A stretch of DNA of 64,000 nt, from NCBI GenBank assembly GCA_036311565.1, contig JAXJPR010000017.1, forward strand, positions 1-64,000. The letters run 5' to 3'. The notes under the pieces were generated by a model that ran no database searches, had not been told where the DNA came from, and saw nothing but the letters and a program-made list of their open reading frames with translations. This document shows, piece after piece, positions 1 through 7,408 of this stretch. The stretch is from Fimousia sp036311565 (GTDB lineage Bacteria > Bacillota > Clostridia > Lachnospirales > Lachnospiraceae). How positions within the stretch are numbered: the stretch's first letter is position 1; the number at the start of each line of letters is the position of its first letter. The position numbers were made by a program, and so were the translations under genes.

Positions 1-114
1 GAATGATTCATCTCCATAATATGGAGTATAGTTCTTCTGGATGAAATCTCTGACGTTGATCTCTTCTTTCCACTGACGGCCTTCGAAGCCTTCCCATTGT
101 TCAAAATGTTTCAT
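1..114 (-). CDS. pflB: Pyruvate formate-lyase (formate acetyltransferase), N-terminal 38 residues only
   Basis: The protein starts MKHFEQWEGFEGRQW and continues with NVRDFIQKNYTPYYGDESF, which is the recognisable N-terminus of clostridial glycyl-radical pyruvate formate-lyase; the rest lies beyond base 1. The enzyme cleaves pyruvate with CoA to acetyl-CoA and formate in the cytoplasm of fermenting anaerobes. A GGAGG ribosome-binding site at 121-125 sits 6 bases before the ATG at 112-114. Catalytic cysteines and the glycyl-radical loop are not in the window, so identity rests on the N-terminus alone. Confidence 0.85.
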   Translation of the reverse strand, partial: MKHFEQWEGFEGRQWKEEINVRDFIQKNYTPYYGDESF

Positions 115-131
115 ATTGTACCTCCGAATAA

Positions 132-215
132 TTAAATAACATATTTCCTACGCAGTACTATCATAAAATTTCCTGTTACCTCATAAAATACATTATGGGC
201 AGAGAGGAAATCCAT
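132..215 (-). CDS. Possible 27-residue leader ORF upstream of pflB
   Basis: An ATG at 213-215 is preceded at ideal spacing by GCAGGAGGAAAAG, a near-perfect Shine-Dalgarno. The frame reads MDFLSAHNVFYEV and then TGNFMIVLRKYVI before TAA, 17 bases short of the pflB start. It is in the same direction as pflB, so ribosomes finishing it would arrive at the pflB ribosome-binding site. The Shine-Dalgarno is inside the stem at 195-232. No homology is recognised. It could be chance, but the ribosome-binding site is better than most in the window. Confidence 0.4.
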   Translation of the reverse strand: MDFLSAHNVFYEVTGNFMIVLRRKYVI

Positions 216-232
216 CTTTTCCTCCTGCCCAT
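195..232 (-). promoter_or_regulatory. Inverted repeat that can sequester the leader-ORF ribosome-binding site
   Basis: On the minus strand ATGGGCAGGAGG can pair with the later CCTCTCTGCCCAT arm, placing the AGGAGG of the leader ORF inside a stem. No T-run follows, so it is not a simple terminator. It may act as a translational switch or transcript-stability element for the pflB leader. Confidence 0.4.
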
Positions 233-451
233 ATTGTCATAATAACATGTTGCCAAAGTGGCGCTTTGGCTAGGAAGGTTATCAAAATGTTTTACAAATT
301 AGCTACTCTCACTCATAAAACAACTTGTTAATTGCATTTTAAATTTCAATTAACTTTTTAGGAATTTATTTGTACTATCGATAAGGAGTGAACATTTTCC
401 TTATCTTGAACTAACAATACCATATTATGCTTCACATTGCAATAGTGATAT

Positions 452-466
452 TGAAAATCATTCTCA
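452..466. promoter_or_regulatory. Fur/PerR-like 7-1-7 box (weak)
   Basis: TGAAAATCATTCTCA differs at two positions from the 7-1-7 Fur-family consensus TGATAATNATTATCA. It is downstream of the XRE gene rather than at an obvious promoter, so it may be coincidental. Confidence 0.2.
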
Positions 467-486
467 TTTTTGTATTTAATGAGAAT
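460..486 (-). terminator. Hairpin just after the XRE gene, possible weak terminator
   Basis: ATTCTCATT (460-468) and AATGAGAAT (478-486) form a perfect 9-bp stem immediately after the stop codon of the XRE regulator. Read on the minus strand it is followed by GATTTTC, a poor T-run, so termination would be inefficient. Confidence 0.35.
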
Positions 487-489
487 TTA

Positions 490-747
490 TTATTTTACAT
501 CCCCACGATTCTTATCTACTTCTTCCCCATCTTCATTTACGTAAGTTAATATATCACTGATATCACATTCTAACACACAGCAAATTCTTGCCAAAACATT
601 TAAATCTATTCTGGTCGCCTCATTCTTACAATAACGATTTAACTGTGTATGCTGAATCTGGCATAACTGACATATTTTATTCTTACTCAGATTACTTTTT
701 TCGATTAAGTCACTTAAATTTAACCGAATATGCCCATAATTCATCAT
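490..747 (-). CDS. Small XRE-family (Cro/C1-type, YozG-like) transcriptional regulator
   Basis: This is essentially one helix-turn-helix domain of the small Cro/C1 type: LSDLIEKSNLSKNKICQL, then IQHTQLNRYCKN, then IDLNVLARICCVLECDISDIL, the usual pattern in which the last helices read 'L..IC..L.C.I.D.L'. It would bind DNA as a dimer. An in-frame GTG at 769-771 gives a longer form with no ribosome-binding site; tandem ATGs at 745-747 and 742-744 with AAAGGGA upstream are more likely. It is divergent from a small exported protein across a perfect palindrome, so autoregulation is the natural inference. Confidence 0.75.
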   Translation of the reverse strand: MMNYGHIRLNLSDLIEKSNLSKNKICQLCQIQHTQLNRYCKNEATRIDLNVLARICCVLECDISDILTYVNEDGEEVDKNRGDVK

Positions 748-771
748 GCTTTCTACCAATCCCTTTCTCAC

Positions 772-795
772 ATATTATTATAATCGTAATAATAT
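772..795. promoter_or_regulatory. Perfect palindromic operator candidate between divergent genes
   Basis: ATATTATTA (772-780) and TAATAATAT (787-795) form a 9-bp perfect dyad with a 6-base spacer, just upstream of the -35 of the rightward gene and at the 5' end of the XRE gene. This is the expected arrangement for an autoregulating repressor. AT-richness makes chance dyads more likely here. Confidence 0.5.
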
Positions 796-806
796 GATTT
801 TATAAT

Positions 807-835
807 TTGTAAGATTGTAGTATTATATTTATATT
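807..835 (+). promoter_or_regulatory. Sigma-A-type promoter of the small exported protein
   Basis: TTGTAA (807-812), a 17-base spacer and TATATT (830-835), ending 26 bases before the ATG at 862. Confidence 0.5.
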
Positions 836-861
836 GATAGAAAGATACAGAGGTGAAACGT

Positions 862-1092
862 ATGAGAAAAAAACATCATTTATATAAAATATTTCTATTT
901 GGATTAATATGTGGAATGCTTACTTATCATTGTCTTTTTGCGCAAAAAAAGTCCAACGGCTTACTTCTCCAAAAAAATGGAAAACAAGTTTCATTGGACT
1001 TTTCCGATAGTGCCAAAGGAACAAAAATTCAGTTTTTTGATCATTATTATATTGAATCTACCTCAGATTCTATTACCATTCATCCATATTAA
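862..1092 (+). CDS. Small predicted membrane-anchored or secreted protein, 76 aa
   Basis: The family is not recognised. The N-terminus is MRKKHHLYK followed by a hydrophobic stretch at about residues 10-28 (IFLFGLICGMLTYHCLF), giving a signal peptide or single membrane anchor with the remaining 48 polar residues outside the cell. No lipobox is clear. The ATG at 862 is chosen over an in-frame GTG at 853 because AGAGGTG lies 6-7 bases before it. It has its own promoter and is divergent from the XRE regulator, which probably controls it. It ends 15 bases from the convergent dgt gene. Confidence 0.6.
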   Translation: MRKKHHLYKIFLFGLICGMLTYHCLFAQKKSNGLLLQKNGKQVSLDFSDSAKGTKIQFFDHYYIESTSDSITIHPY

Positions 1093-1107
1093 AATACATT
1101 TTTCCAT

Positions 1108-2112
1108 CTAGACCATCCAGAATTTTGGTTCATAATATTCTCTGAATTTCTCAATGGCATAATGGTCTGTCATACCAGCAATGTAATCACAAACTGCAGT
1201 TTCTACACTGGTTCCGCGTTCCATATTCATTTTACAGAACTGTGGTAACTCATCCATATGATAACAGTAATATTCAAATAAACACTCAATAATATGTTCT
1301 ACTTTTTTCTCTTCTCTAATACAAATCGGATTCCGATACACATTTTGAAACATAAATTGACGTAAACCTGTCATAGCCTCAAATACGACAGCTTCCATCG
1401 CAATCTCATTCTTTCCTTCACTGGCAACAATGATTCCGCGAACCATCGTATTAATTCGTTCTCCAATCGTATGCCCCAGTACATGAGTATATTCTTTCGG
1501 TAGCTCTTCTTCTCTTAATACTTTCCCCCGGATAGCATCATCAATATCATGATTAATATAGGCTATTTTATCTGCCAGACGCACAATCTTGCCTTCCAGT
1601 GTACTTGGCATATTGGCAGTAGAATGATTTCGAATTCCATCCTTTACTTCATAAGTAAGATTTAATCCTTCTCCATCTTTTTCAAGAATTTCCACCACAC
1701 GAATACTTTGATCATAATGTTTGAACCCATCCGAACACAATTTGCTTAATGCATGCTCTCCAGCATGTCCAAATGGCGTATGTCCAAGATCGTGTCCCAG
1801 GGCAATCGCTTCTGTCAGAGTCTCATTCAATTCCAATGCCTTTGATACAGTTCTTGCTGTCTGAGAAACTTCTAAGGTATGTGTCAAACGCGTACGGTAA
1901 TGGTCTCCTTTTGGAGACATAAATACCTGCGTCTTGTCTTTCATCCGACGAAATGCTTTACTATGAAGAATCCGGTCCCGGTCTCTCTGGTAGCAGGTAC
2001 GAATATCACATTCAGTCTCTCGTCGAATTCTCCCCCTTGAATACATGCTTAATGCAGCAAATGGGCTATAATCCTGTTTTTCCTTCTGCTCCTGTTTTTC
2101 ACGTATATTCAT
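1108..2112 (-). CDS. dgt: Deoxyguanosinetriphosphate triphosphohydrolase-like HD protein
   Basis: Dgt-type enzymes hydrolyse dNTPs to deoxynucleoside and triphosphate, adjusting nucleotide pools. The 334-residue protein has the family N-terminus (RDRDRILHSKAFRRMKDKTQVF at about 43-64), the first metal histidine in RLTHTLEVSQ (H78) and the HD pair in ALGHDLGHTPFGH (H107-D108), with RLADKIAYINHDIDDA further on. The ATG at 2110-2112 is chosen because GGAGG lies about 8 bases upstream; a longer frame into the preceding gene has no such site. It follows uppP and the sigma-like gene in one operon. Its substrate preference cannot be read from sequence. Confidence 0.9.
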   Translation of the reverse strand: MNIREKQEQKEKQDYSPFAALSMYSRGRIRRETECDIRTCYQRDRDRILHSKAFRRMKDKTQVFMSPKGDHYRTRLTHTLEVSQTARTVSKALELNETLTEAIALGHDLGHTPFGHAGEHALSKLCSDGFKHYDQSIRVVEILEKDGEGLNLTYEVKDGIRNHSTANMPSTLEGKIVRLADKIAYINHDIDDAIRGKVLREEELPKEYTHVLGHTIGERINTMVRGIIVASEGKNEIAMEAVVFEAMTGLRQFMFQNVYRNPICIREEKKVEHIIECLFEYYCYHMDELPQFCKMNMERGTSVETAVCDYIAGMTDHYAIEKFREYYEPKFWMV

Positions 2113-2128
2113 ACTGCCGACCTCCTTT

Positions 2129-2887
2129 TTACTTTTCTGGATTAAATACAGAAATTGCATCCAAAGATATTTTCATAATATCTTTGACTTCCTCTACCGT
2201 AATATTCATTTTTTCAGCCAGCTCTTCTGGTTTTGCTTCCCTTCCTAATTCTTCTGCCATAGCAGTTGCCAGATCATTTAGCTGATTAACTTTGCAAGCC
2301 ATCTTTCTAGCTGGACGAGTAGAAATGGCATATTCTTCAATGGCAGACTCTATAGCTTCTTTTACCTTTTTCATGGCAAATCCATGAAATTCTCCATGAA
2401 TTTTACTCTGATATTCACTCATAGCACAGAAAAATCCAAGATTCCCTTCCTGAATTAAATCATTTACCTGAACGCCCTTTCCCTGATATCCAGAAGCAAT
2501 TTGGGCAATCGCTTCTAAATTAGCTTCTAAAATCTGGTTTCCAGCCTCTGAATCTCCCTGTTCCATAGCCAAAGCTAGTTTTTCTTCCTCTGCTTCGTCT
2601 ATTGTACAAATTTCTTTAATTTCTTCCATATACATAGTTAATGCTGCAGAAGGAAGTTCTTCTCCAGTAATTTTCTCTTCTTCCTCTATCTGTGTTGGAG
2701 GAAGTACACCTTTTATCTTAATTTGATTTTCCGCCATGTATGCACCGATCAAACTCATTTTAGCATCGTCTAATTGATAATCAGAAAAATATTCTGTCAC
2801 TTCCTGTTTTGTCAGAACATCTCCATTTGTTTTTGCAATGCGGACCAAATCCTGTAATCCTTCAATAAAATCCTGTTGACTTTTCAT
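2129..2887 (-). CDS. Sigma-70-like protein with regions 1.2 to 3 but no region 4
   Basis: This 252-residue protein carries a region-2 core (NQILEANLEAIAQIAS, then VNDLIQEGNLGF at about 141-152) and a region-3-like helix-turn-helix segment (residues 198-240, NQLNDLATAMAEELGREAKP). It stops there, without the region 4 that reads the -35 element. The segment equivalent to the -10-reading YATWWIRQ motif is degenerate (HGFAMKKVKEAI). It may be a core-RNA-polymerase-binding regulator rather than a conventional sigma factor. Its ATG overlaps the uppP stop by one base, implying coupling, and dgt follows 16 bases on. Confidence 0.75.
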   Translation of the reverse strand: MKSQQDFIEGLQDLVRIAKTNGDVLTKQEVTEYFSDYQLDDAKMSLIGAYMAENQIKIKGVLPPTQIEEEEKITGEELPSAALTMYMEEIKEICTIDEAEEEKLALAMEQGDSEAGNQILEANLEAIAQIASGYQGKGVQVNDLIQEGNLGFFCAMSEYQSKIHGEFHGFAMKKVKEAIESAIEEYAISTRPARKMACKVNQLNDLATAMAEELGREAKPEELAEKMNITVEEVKDIMKISLDAISVFNPEK

Positions 2888-3729
2888 TAAAATAATTTTC
2901 CTTTCACAATGGCAAAATAAGCAATTACAAGGATACCTAATACAATGCGGTATACCCCAAATGCTTTAAAGTCATTATTTTTAATATAATTCATCAAAAA
3001 CTTAATTGCAAGAATGGACACTACAAAAGATACTACCATTCCGAGAATTAATACAAAAAGTTCGATTCCTGTAAATGCCAGACCAAATTTTAAAATTTTA
3101 AGCAAGCTTGCTCCAAACATAGTTGGAATTCCAAGGAAGAAAGAAAATTCTGCTGCAATATAACGGGAACATCCCAATAAAATTCCTCCTAAAATGGTCG
3201 CACCAGAGCGGGAAGTTCCAGGAATCAAGGCCAGTACTTGAAATGCTCCAATCAAGATGGCAGTACGATAATCCAGATCTTCAAAATCTCTAACACTTGG
3301 TCTGCGTTTTTTGTTACGGTTTTCAATCACGATAAATAACACACCGTATAAAATTAACATAATGGCAACAATCACAGGTTTATACAAGTGCTCATCTAAC
3401 CAGTCATCAAATAATAATCCAATAACTGCAGATGGAAGAACCGCTACCACTACTTTAAACCAGATTTGCATGGTTTCCATTTTTTCTCTTCTATTTTTCT
3501 TTATAGCAAATGGATTTAACTTGTTAAAATACAAAACAACAACAGCCATGATTGCTCCAAGCTGAATGACCACATTGAACATCTCCATAAATGCTTCTGT
3601 CATATTCAACTTAATAAATTCATCTGCTAAAATTAAATGCCCAGTACTACTGATTGGAAGCCACTCAGTGATTCCTTCTACAATTCCCAGTATTATTACT
3701 TTTAAAATTTCAACTACATTTAACTCCAT
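2887..3729 (-). CDS. uppP: Undecaprenyl-diphosphate phosphatase
   Basis: UppP (BacA family) is an integral membrane enzyme that recycles undecaprenyl pyrophosphate to the monophosphate carrier used in wall and polymer synthesis; higher dosage gives bacitracin resistance. Both signature motifs are present: EGITEWLPISSTGH (about residues 18-31) and PGTSRSGATI (about 169-178), along with multiple hydrophobic helices. The 280-residue length is normal. AAGGAATGGATT precedes the ATG. It is first in a three-gene operon with the sigma-like protein and dgt. Confidence 0.96.
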   Translation of the reverse strand: MELNVVEILKVIILGIVEGITEWLPISSTGHLILADEFIKLNMTEAFMEMFNVVIQLGAIMAVVVLYFNKLNPFAIKKNRREKMETMQIWFKVVVAVLPSAVIGLLFDDWLDEHLYKPVIVAIMLILYGVLFIVIENRNKKRRPSVRDFEDLDYRTAILIGAFQVLALIPGTSRSGATILGGILLGCSRYIAAEFSFFLGIPTMFGASLLKILKFGLAFTGIELFVLILGMVVSFVVSILAIKFLMNYIKNNDFKAFGVYRIVLGILVIAYFAIVKGKLF

Positions 3730-3815
3730 AATCCATTCCTTTCTTTACACATTATGTGTATCCCCATATCTAGCATTTGAATATATTAAAAAATTAGAAA
3801 TTTTTTACATATTCA

Positions 3816-3841
3816 AAAAGAGGATGTTCCCATCCTCTTTT
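3816..3841 (-). terminator. Rho-independent terminator after rpoZ
   Basis: On the minus strand AAGAGGATG-GGAA-CATCCTCTT is followed by a T-run, beginning one base after the rpoZ stop codon. It closes the long operon that starts at the RsmF-like gene. A T-run on the other side makes it potentially bidirectional. Confidence 0.9.
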
Positions 3842-3842
3842 C

Positions 3843-4091
3843 TTATTCCTCGTCTTCTGGTAAAATCTGAATTCTGTTTGTCGCAAGTTCTTCTACTGCT
3901 GCAGACAATGGTTTCGTATCGGTATCTTCATTAACATCATCTAATAAAGGTGCATCTCCTCCGATAATCTGTCTAGCTCTTTTTGCAGTTGCAATTACAA
4001 TAGAATAACGGCTGTTAACGACTTTTTCTTCTGGTACTTCTGCCTCACTGTTAACGACTTTCATTAATTCACTGTATGATGGATGTAACAT
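3843..4091 (-). CDS. rpoZ: DNA-directed RNA polymerase omega subunit
   Basis: Omega helps fold and assemble the beta' subunit. The 82-residue protein begins MLHPSYSELM and carries the diagnostic NSRYSIVIATAKRARQI segment (about residues 26-42), with the acidic tail common in clostridial omegas. It follows gmk by 15 bases, the widespread gmk-rpoZ order, and AAGGGAGAATACTT precedes the ATG. A terminator follows at once. Confidence 0.95.
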   Translation of the reverse strand: MLHPSYSELMKVVNSEAEVPEEKVVNSRYSIVIATAKRARQIIGGDAPLLDDVNEDTDTKPLSAAVEELATNRIQILPEDEE

Positions 4092-4106
4092 AAGTATTCT
4101 CCCTTC

Positions 4107-4724
4107 TTATATCTGTTCAAAACCTTTTTTTGTTTCATCTATAAAATCCAGATTCTGCTTTAATTCGCAGCGTCTGCTCACAACAATAGAATGAACATTA
4201 TGAACGCATTCATCTAATTCATCATTAATGACAATATATTCATAATTTTCCATCTCCTGTGCTTCTTCAGATGCTCTTCTCATTCGTTTTTCCACTATAG
4301 CTGCTTCTTCTGTGCCTCTGCCAATCAGTCTTGCTTTCAGGGCTTCTACACTTGGCGCTGCAATAAAAATCAAAATTGCATCTGGATACTGGCTTTTTAT
4401 ATTTAACGCTCCTTGCACTTCAATTTCAAGGATTACGTTCTTTCCGGCAGCCAGTTCTTTTTCCACAAATGCTCTTGGTGTTCCATAATAATTGTCCACA
4501 TAACGAGCATATTCAATAAATCCATTATAGTCAATCAGATTTTTAAAATCTGCCTCTGATTTAAAATAATAATCCACACCGTCAACTTCACCTTCTCTAG
4601 GAGTTCTGGTCGTCGCAGAAATAGACAGACTATATCCATAGTCTTTCACAAGTCGTTTTGCAACCGTTCCTTTTCCAGCTCCTGAAAATCCTGAAATAAC
4701 GATTAATGAACCCTTCTTCTTCAT
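4107..4724 (-). CDS. gmk: Guanylate kinase
   Basis: The enzyme phosphorylates GMP to GDP with ATP. The P-loop GFSGAGKGT is at about residues 11-19, the GMP-binding segment at TTRTPREGEVDGVDYYF, and EVQGALNIK and RRASEEAQEM follow as in the family. Length (205 residues) is normal. The ATG at 4722-4724 is preferred over an in-frame GTG 9 bases upstream because AAGGTG sits 6 bases before it. It follows remA with 5 bases between the remA stop and this ATG. Confidence 0.96.
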   Translation of the reverse strand: MKKKGSLIVISGFSGAGKGTVAKRLVKDYGYSLSISATTRTPREGEVDGVDYYFKSEADFKNLIDYNGFIEYARYVDNYYGTPRAFVEKELAAGKNVILEIEVQGALNIKSQYPDAILIFIAAPSVEALKARLIGRGTEEAAIVEKRMRRASEEAQEMENYEYIVINDELDECVHNVHSIVVSRRCELKQNLDFIDETKKGFEQI

Positions 4725-4729
4725 GTATC

Positions 4730-4969
4730 TCACCTTTCCTGATAACGGTTTGTAATGGTTTCTGGCAACAGAGCTGACAATACGATCTGATTGCTATTCG
4801 TTACAATCACCGCTCTCGTCCGTCTTCCACAGGTGGCATCAATGGCCCTTCCTTCATCTTTTGCCTGTTGTACCATTCGTTTAATCGGAGCAGCGTCCGG
4901 ACTGACAATGGACACCACTTTATCGATATTAATCACATTTCCAAAACCTATATTTACTAAATTATTCAA
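4730..4969 (-). CDS. remA: RemA-like regulator (DUF370)
   Basis: The 79-residue protein matches the DUF370/RemA family: VNIGFGNVINIDKVVSIVSP, then APIKRMVQQAKDEGRAIDAT, then GRRTRAVIVTNSNQIVLSAL. In Bacillus subtilis RemA is a DNA-binding activator of biofilm matrix and osmoprotection genes, and it forms rings. It lies between yicC and gmk, exactly as yloC-remA-gmk in Bacillus; its ATG overlaps the end of yicC by 8 bases. Targets in this organism are unknown. Confidence 0.93.
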   Translation of the reverse strand: MNNLVNIGFGNVINIDKVVSIVSPDAAPIKRMVQQAKDEGRAIDATCGRRTRAVIVTNSNQIVLSALLPETITNRYQER

Positions 4970-5840
4970 TGTTCTGAATCTGCTCCCTTACTTTTTCAAT
5001 TTCCGTTTTTAAATCAATTGCCACATTTGATAATTCCAAATCATTTGCTTTTGAGAGAATCGTATTTGCTTCGCGGTTCATTTCCTGTGCAATAAAATCT
5101 AATTTTCTTCCAATGGTTCCTTCCATATTCAAGGTATGTTTCATACTGCCAATATGACTTCTCAAGCGCACAGTTTCCTCATCCACACAAATCTTATCTG
5201 CATAAATCGTCACTTCTGCAGCAATCCTACTGTCATCAATTACATTATTTTCTAAAAGTTCTTTTACTTTTTCTTCTAATTTTGCACGATACTCTTCAAC
5301 AATGCCTGGAGAACGTTTTTCAATCACATCTACCATCCTAATCATACGATCTAATTTATCGTTTAAATCATGATAGAGATGCTCACCTTCTGCTACACGG
5401 GTTTCTACAAAACCAGTAACTGCCTTTGTCAACGCTTTTTCTAACACTGCCCAAAGTTCATTCTCATCACTTTCCTGTTCTTCCAGCGTAAAAACTTCTG
5501 GATATCTGGAAAGAGTTGTGGCTGTAATATCATTTGGAATTCCTAATTCCTTTTCCATACGGGAAAGCATATCCAAATAATTTTTTGCCATGGACTGATT
5601 ATATTTTAATTCCATCGTTGCTTCAGAAAGGTCTTCATATGTAATAAATACATCAACTTTTCCGCGCTGAATATATTTTTTTAATAGAGTACGCATTTGT
5701 GTTTCAAAAAAACTTAATTTCTTTGGCATTCGGATGGATATGTCTCCATAACGATGATTGACTGACTTCATTTCCACGATCATCTTACATTTTTCATTCG
5801 ACACTTCACTCCGTCCAAATCCGGTCATACTTTTAATCAA
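4962..5840 (-). CDS. yicC: YicC/YloC family endoribonuclease
   Basis: YicC-family proteins are endoribonucleases implicated in small-RNA and mRNA turnover. The N-terminal motif IKSMTGFGRSE, the segment VEMKSVNHRYGDISIRMP and the C-terminal DFIAQEMNREANTILSKAND are the family signatures. A TTG start at 5838-5840 is chosen: it gives the usual M-I-K-S-M-T-G-F-G beginning and has AAGGTG six bases upstream; an in-frame GTG 9 bases earlier is the alternative. Length is then 292 residues, as in Bacillus YloC. It overlaps remA and is translationally coupled to it. Confidence 0.93.
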   Translation of the reverse strand: MIKSMTGFGRSEVSNEKCKMIVEMKSVNHRYGDISIRMPKKLSFFETQMRTLLKKYIQRGKVDVFITYEDLSEATMELKYNQSMAKNYLDMLSRMEKELGIPNDITATTLSRYPEVFTLEEQESDENELWAVLEKALTKAVTGFVETRVAEGEHLYHDLNDKLDRMIRMVDVIEKRSPGIVEEYRAKLEEKVKELLENNVIDDSRIAAEVTIYADKICVDEETVRLRSHIGSMKHTLNMEGTIGRKLDFIAQEMNREANTILSKANDLELSNVAIDLKTEIEKVREQIQNIE

Positions 5841-5896
5841 TGACTTCACCTTATCCTTCTTTATTTTATCGTTTAAGATATAACTAATATAGTATA

Positions 5897-6439
5897 TCAG
5901 CTTTTTTTCTTTCTCACAAGTAAATCTTGATTTAATGTTTCCAAATAATGCACAAAGGCTGCATTTTTTATCGGAATTTCAAATTCTGATTCCATCTCTG
6001 AAAACTTGAAATGTTTTCCTTTTCCTTGAAACTGCCGTTCCCAAAATTCCATTAATTTCTCAAATCGCAAATAATAACAGCGATGGTGCTCGGAAAAATA
6101 AATCAATAAAAAACTAATGCCTCCCTGCTGCTCAAAATCTTTCATAAATGTAATCTGATGCTCGTGAATATTATGCAGCGGAAAGGTATCAGATGCACAT
6201 TCTTTAGCATCAAAACATACCGGAATTCCCTGGACAGCTCCAATATAATCGACAGTACTCTTCTGATCAAAATAAGCCAGGGTAATATGCCGATGCTCCT
6301 TATCAAATTGAACCGGTTTTATAGAAGTAGGAATTTTTTGCACCAATGCCAGTTTTTTTTCCCGATATCTGTCATTGGTCATATTTACCATTTCCTCCAA
6401 TACCAGTCCTCTTAAACCTCTTGAATTCCAAGTTGCCAT
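5897..6439 (-). CDS. recU: RecU-type Holliday junction resolvase
   Basis: RecU cleaves four-way junctions during recombination and chromosome segregation in Firmicutes. The nuclease core is visible: STVDYIGAVQGIPVCFDAKE (the D...D-x-K-type metal site, about residues 61-80), then FPLHNIHEHQITFMKDF and GGISFLLIYF. At 180 residues it lacks the roughly 25-residue basic N-terminal extension of Bacillus RecU, beginning directly with ATWNSRGLRGLVLEEMVN. It follows the RluA-family gene by 18 bases in the same operon. Confidence 0.88.
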   Translation of the reverse strand: MATWNSRGLRGLVLEEMVNMTNDRYREKKLALVQKIPTSIKPVQFDKEHRHITLAYFDQKSTVDYIGAVQGIPVCFDAKECASDTFPLHNIHEHQITFMKDFEQQGGISFLLIYFSEHHRCYYLRFEKLMEFWERQFQGKGKHFKFSEMESEFEIPIKNAAFVHYLETLNQDLLVRKKKS

Positions 6440-6457
6440 TGTCTTACTCCTTATTTT

Positions 6458-7408
6458 TTATCCTTGAAACAAGTCCTTTTCCATCCGACAAAATAGTTCT
6501 GGTTTTTTTGCAGTAATTGTCTTTCCTGACAAATCCGTACATCGTTTCATATGTTCAGGAAAGGTAAGCTGAGCTGAATGTAACAATTGATAAGACAATC
6601 CATACTTTTTCTTGAGCACATCATTCCATTTGCGGTCACCATATTTATAATCTCCTGCCACTGGATGGCCCGTAGATGCCAGATGAGCCCGAATCTGATG
6701 CGTTCTTCCTGTTACCAGCAGTACTTTTAATAACGTAGCATCTTTTGCTATTTTTAATGGAACATACTGAGTTTCAATATAAGAACTTCCTTCTGTCTTT
6801 GTTGTTGAAAATATAACTGTATTATTCTTTTCATTTTTCTTTAAGTAACCATCGATGCTCTTAGGCTCTGTAATCTGGCCTTTTACAATGGTTTCATAAT
6901 ATTTATGGACCTCTCTTGTTTTTAAAAGCTCTGCCATCGTCTGAAGTCCTTCCAGAGATATACCAGAAACTAAAATTCCACTGGTGTTCCGATCTAACCG
7001 GTTGCAAATAGACGGACGAAATGTTTGTCCTGTTGCTTTACATACTTCCAGTACGTAATCGTTGACAGATACATCTTCTGGTCTGGCTTTTTGTGAAAGA
7101 ATCCCTGTCGGTTTATTTAAAATTAATACATTTTCATCCTGATAAAGATGCTCTAATTTCAGATTGGTCTTTTTTTCTGGCTTGCGTTCTTTTTGAAATT
7201 CTTTGATTGTATCATCCGCAAGATACAGAACTACACAATCACCAATCTGCAGAATTTCTTTTCCATCTGCCTTCTTTTTATTTAGTTTTATATTTTTCTT
7301 TCTCAGCATTTTATATAGAAAGCTCTTAGGTGCAGCATCCAGATATTTTGCCAATAGTTTATCCAAACGTTGTCCTGCTTCATTCTTAGTTACGATTATT
7401 TCTTTCAT
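6458..7408 (-). CDS. RluA-family pseudouridine synthase
   Basis: The protein isomerises uridine to pseudouridine in rRNA or tRNA. It has an N-terminal S4-like RNA-binding domain (GQRLDKLLAKYLDAAP onward) and the RluA catalytic core with NRLDRNTSGILV, which contains the nucleophilic aspartate, then HKYYETIVKG and LLVTGRTHQIRAHLASTGHP. The canonical HRLD motif reads NRLD here, while the catalytic Asp is intact. It cannot be assigned to RluC, RluD or another site. Its ATG overlaps the SDR stop codon by one base. Confidence 0.9.
   Translation of the reverse strand: MKEIIVTKNEAGQRLDKLLAKYLDAAPKSFLYKMLRKKNIKLNKKKADGKEILQIGDCVVLYLADDTIKEFQKERKPEKKTNLKLEHLYQDENVLILNKPTGILSQKARPEDVSVNDYVLEVCKATGQTFRPSICNRLDRNTSGILVSGISLEGLQTMAELLKTREVHKYYETIVKGQITEPKSIDGYLKKNEKNNTVIFSTTKTEGSSYIETQYVPLKIAKDATLLKVLLVTGRTHQIRAHLASTGHPVAGDYKYGDRKWNDVLKKKYGLSYQLLHSAQLTFPEHMKRCTDLSGKTITAKKPELFCRMEKDLFQG

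Larger units (their letters stand above)
216..489. other. Non-coding interval upstream of pflB with two further inverted repeats
   Basis: No gene is visible here. Two dyads stand out: GCCAAAG-TGGCG-CTTTGGC at 252-270 and GTTAATTG-12-CAATTAAC at 327-354. Neither is followed by a T-run. Both lie where the pflB promoter and its operators would be expected, but no convincing -35/-10 pair was found on the minus strand; the best is TTGTTT-16-TAATTT around 305-330. Confidence 0.35.

Noticed and set aside
116..489. ZTP ('pfl') riboswitch in front of pflB
   Set aside because: The conserved pfl-motif core and pseudoknot sequences are not present on either strand.
769..771. GTG start for the XRE regulator
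   Set aside because: It lies within the palindrome flank with no ribosome-binding site; the downstream ATGs have AAAGGGA upstream.
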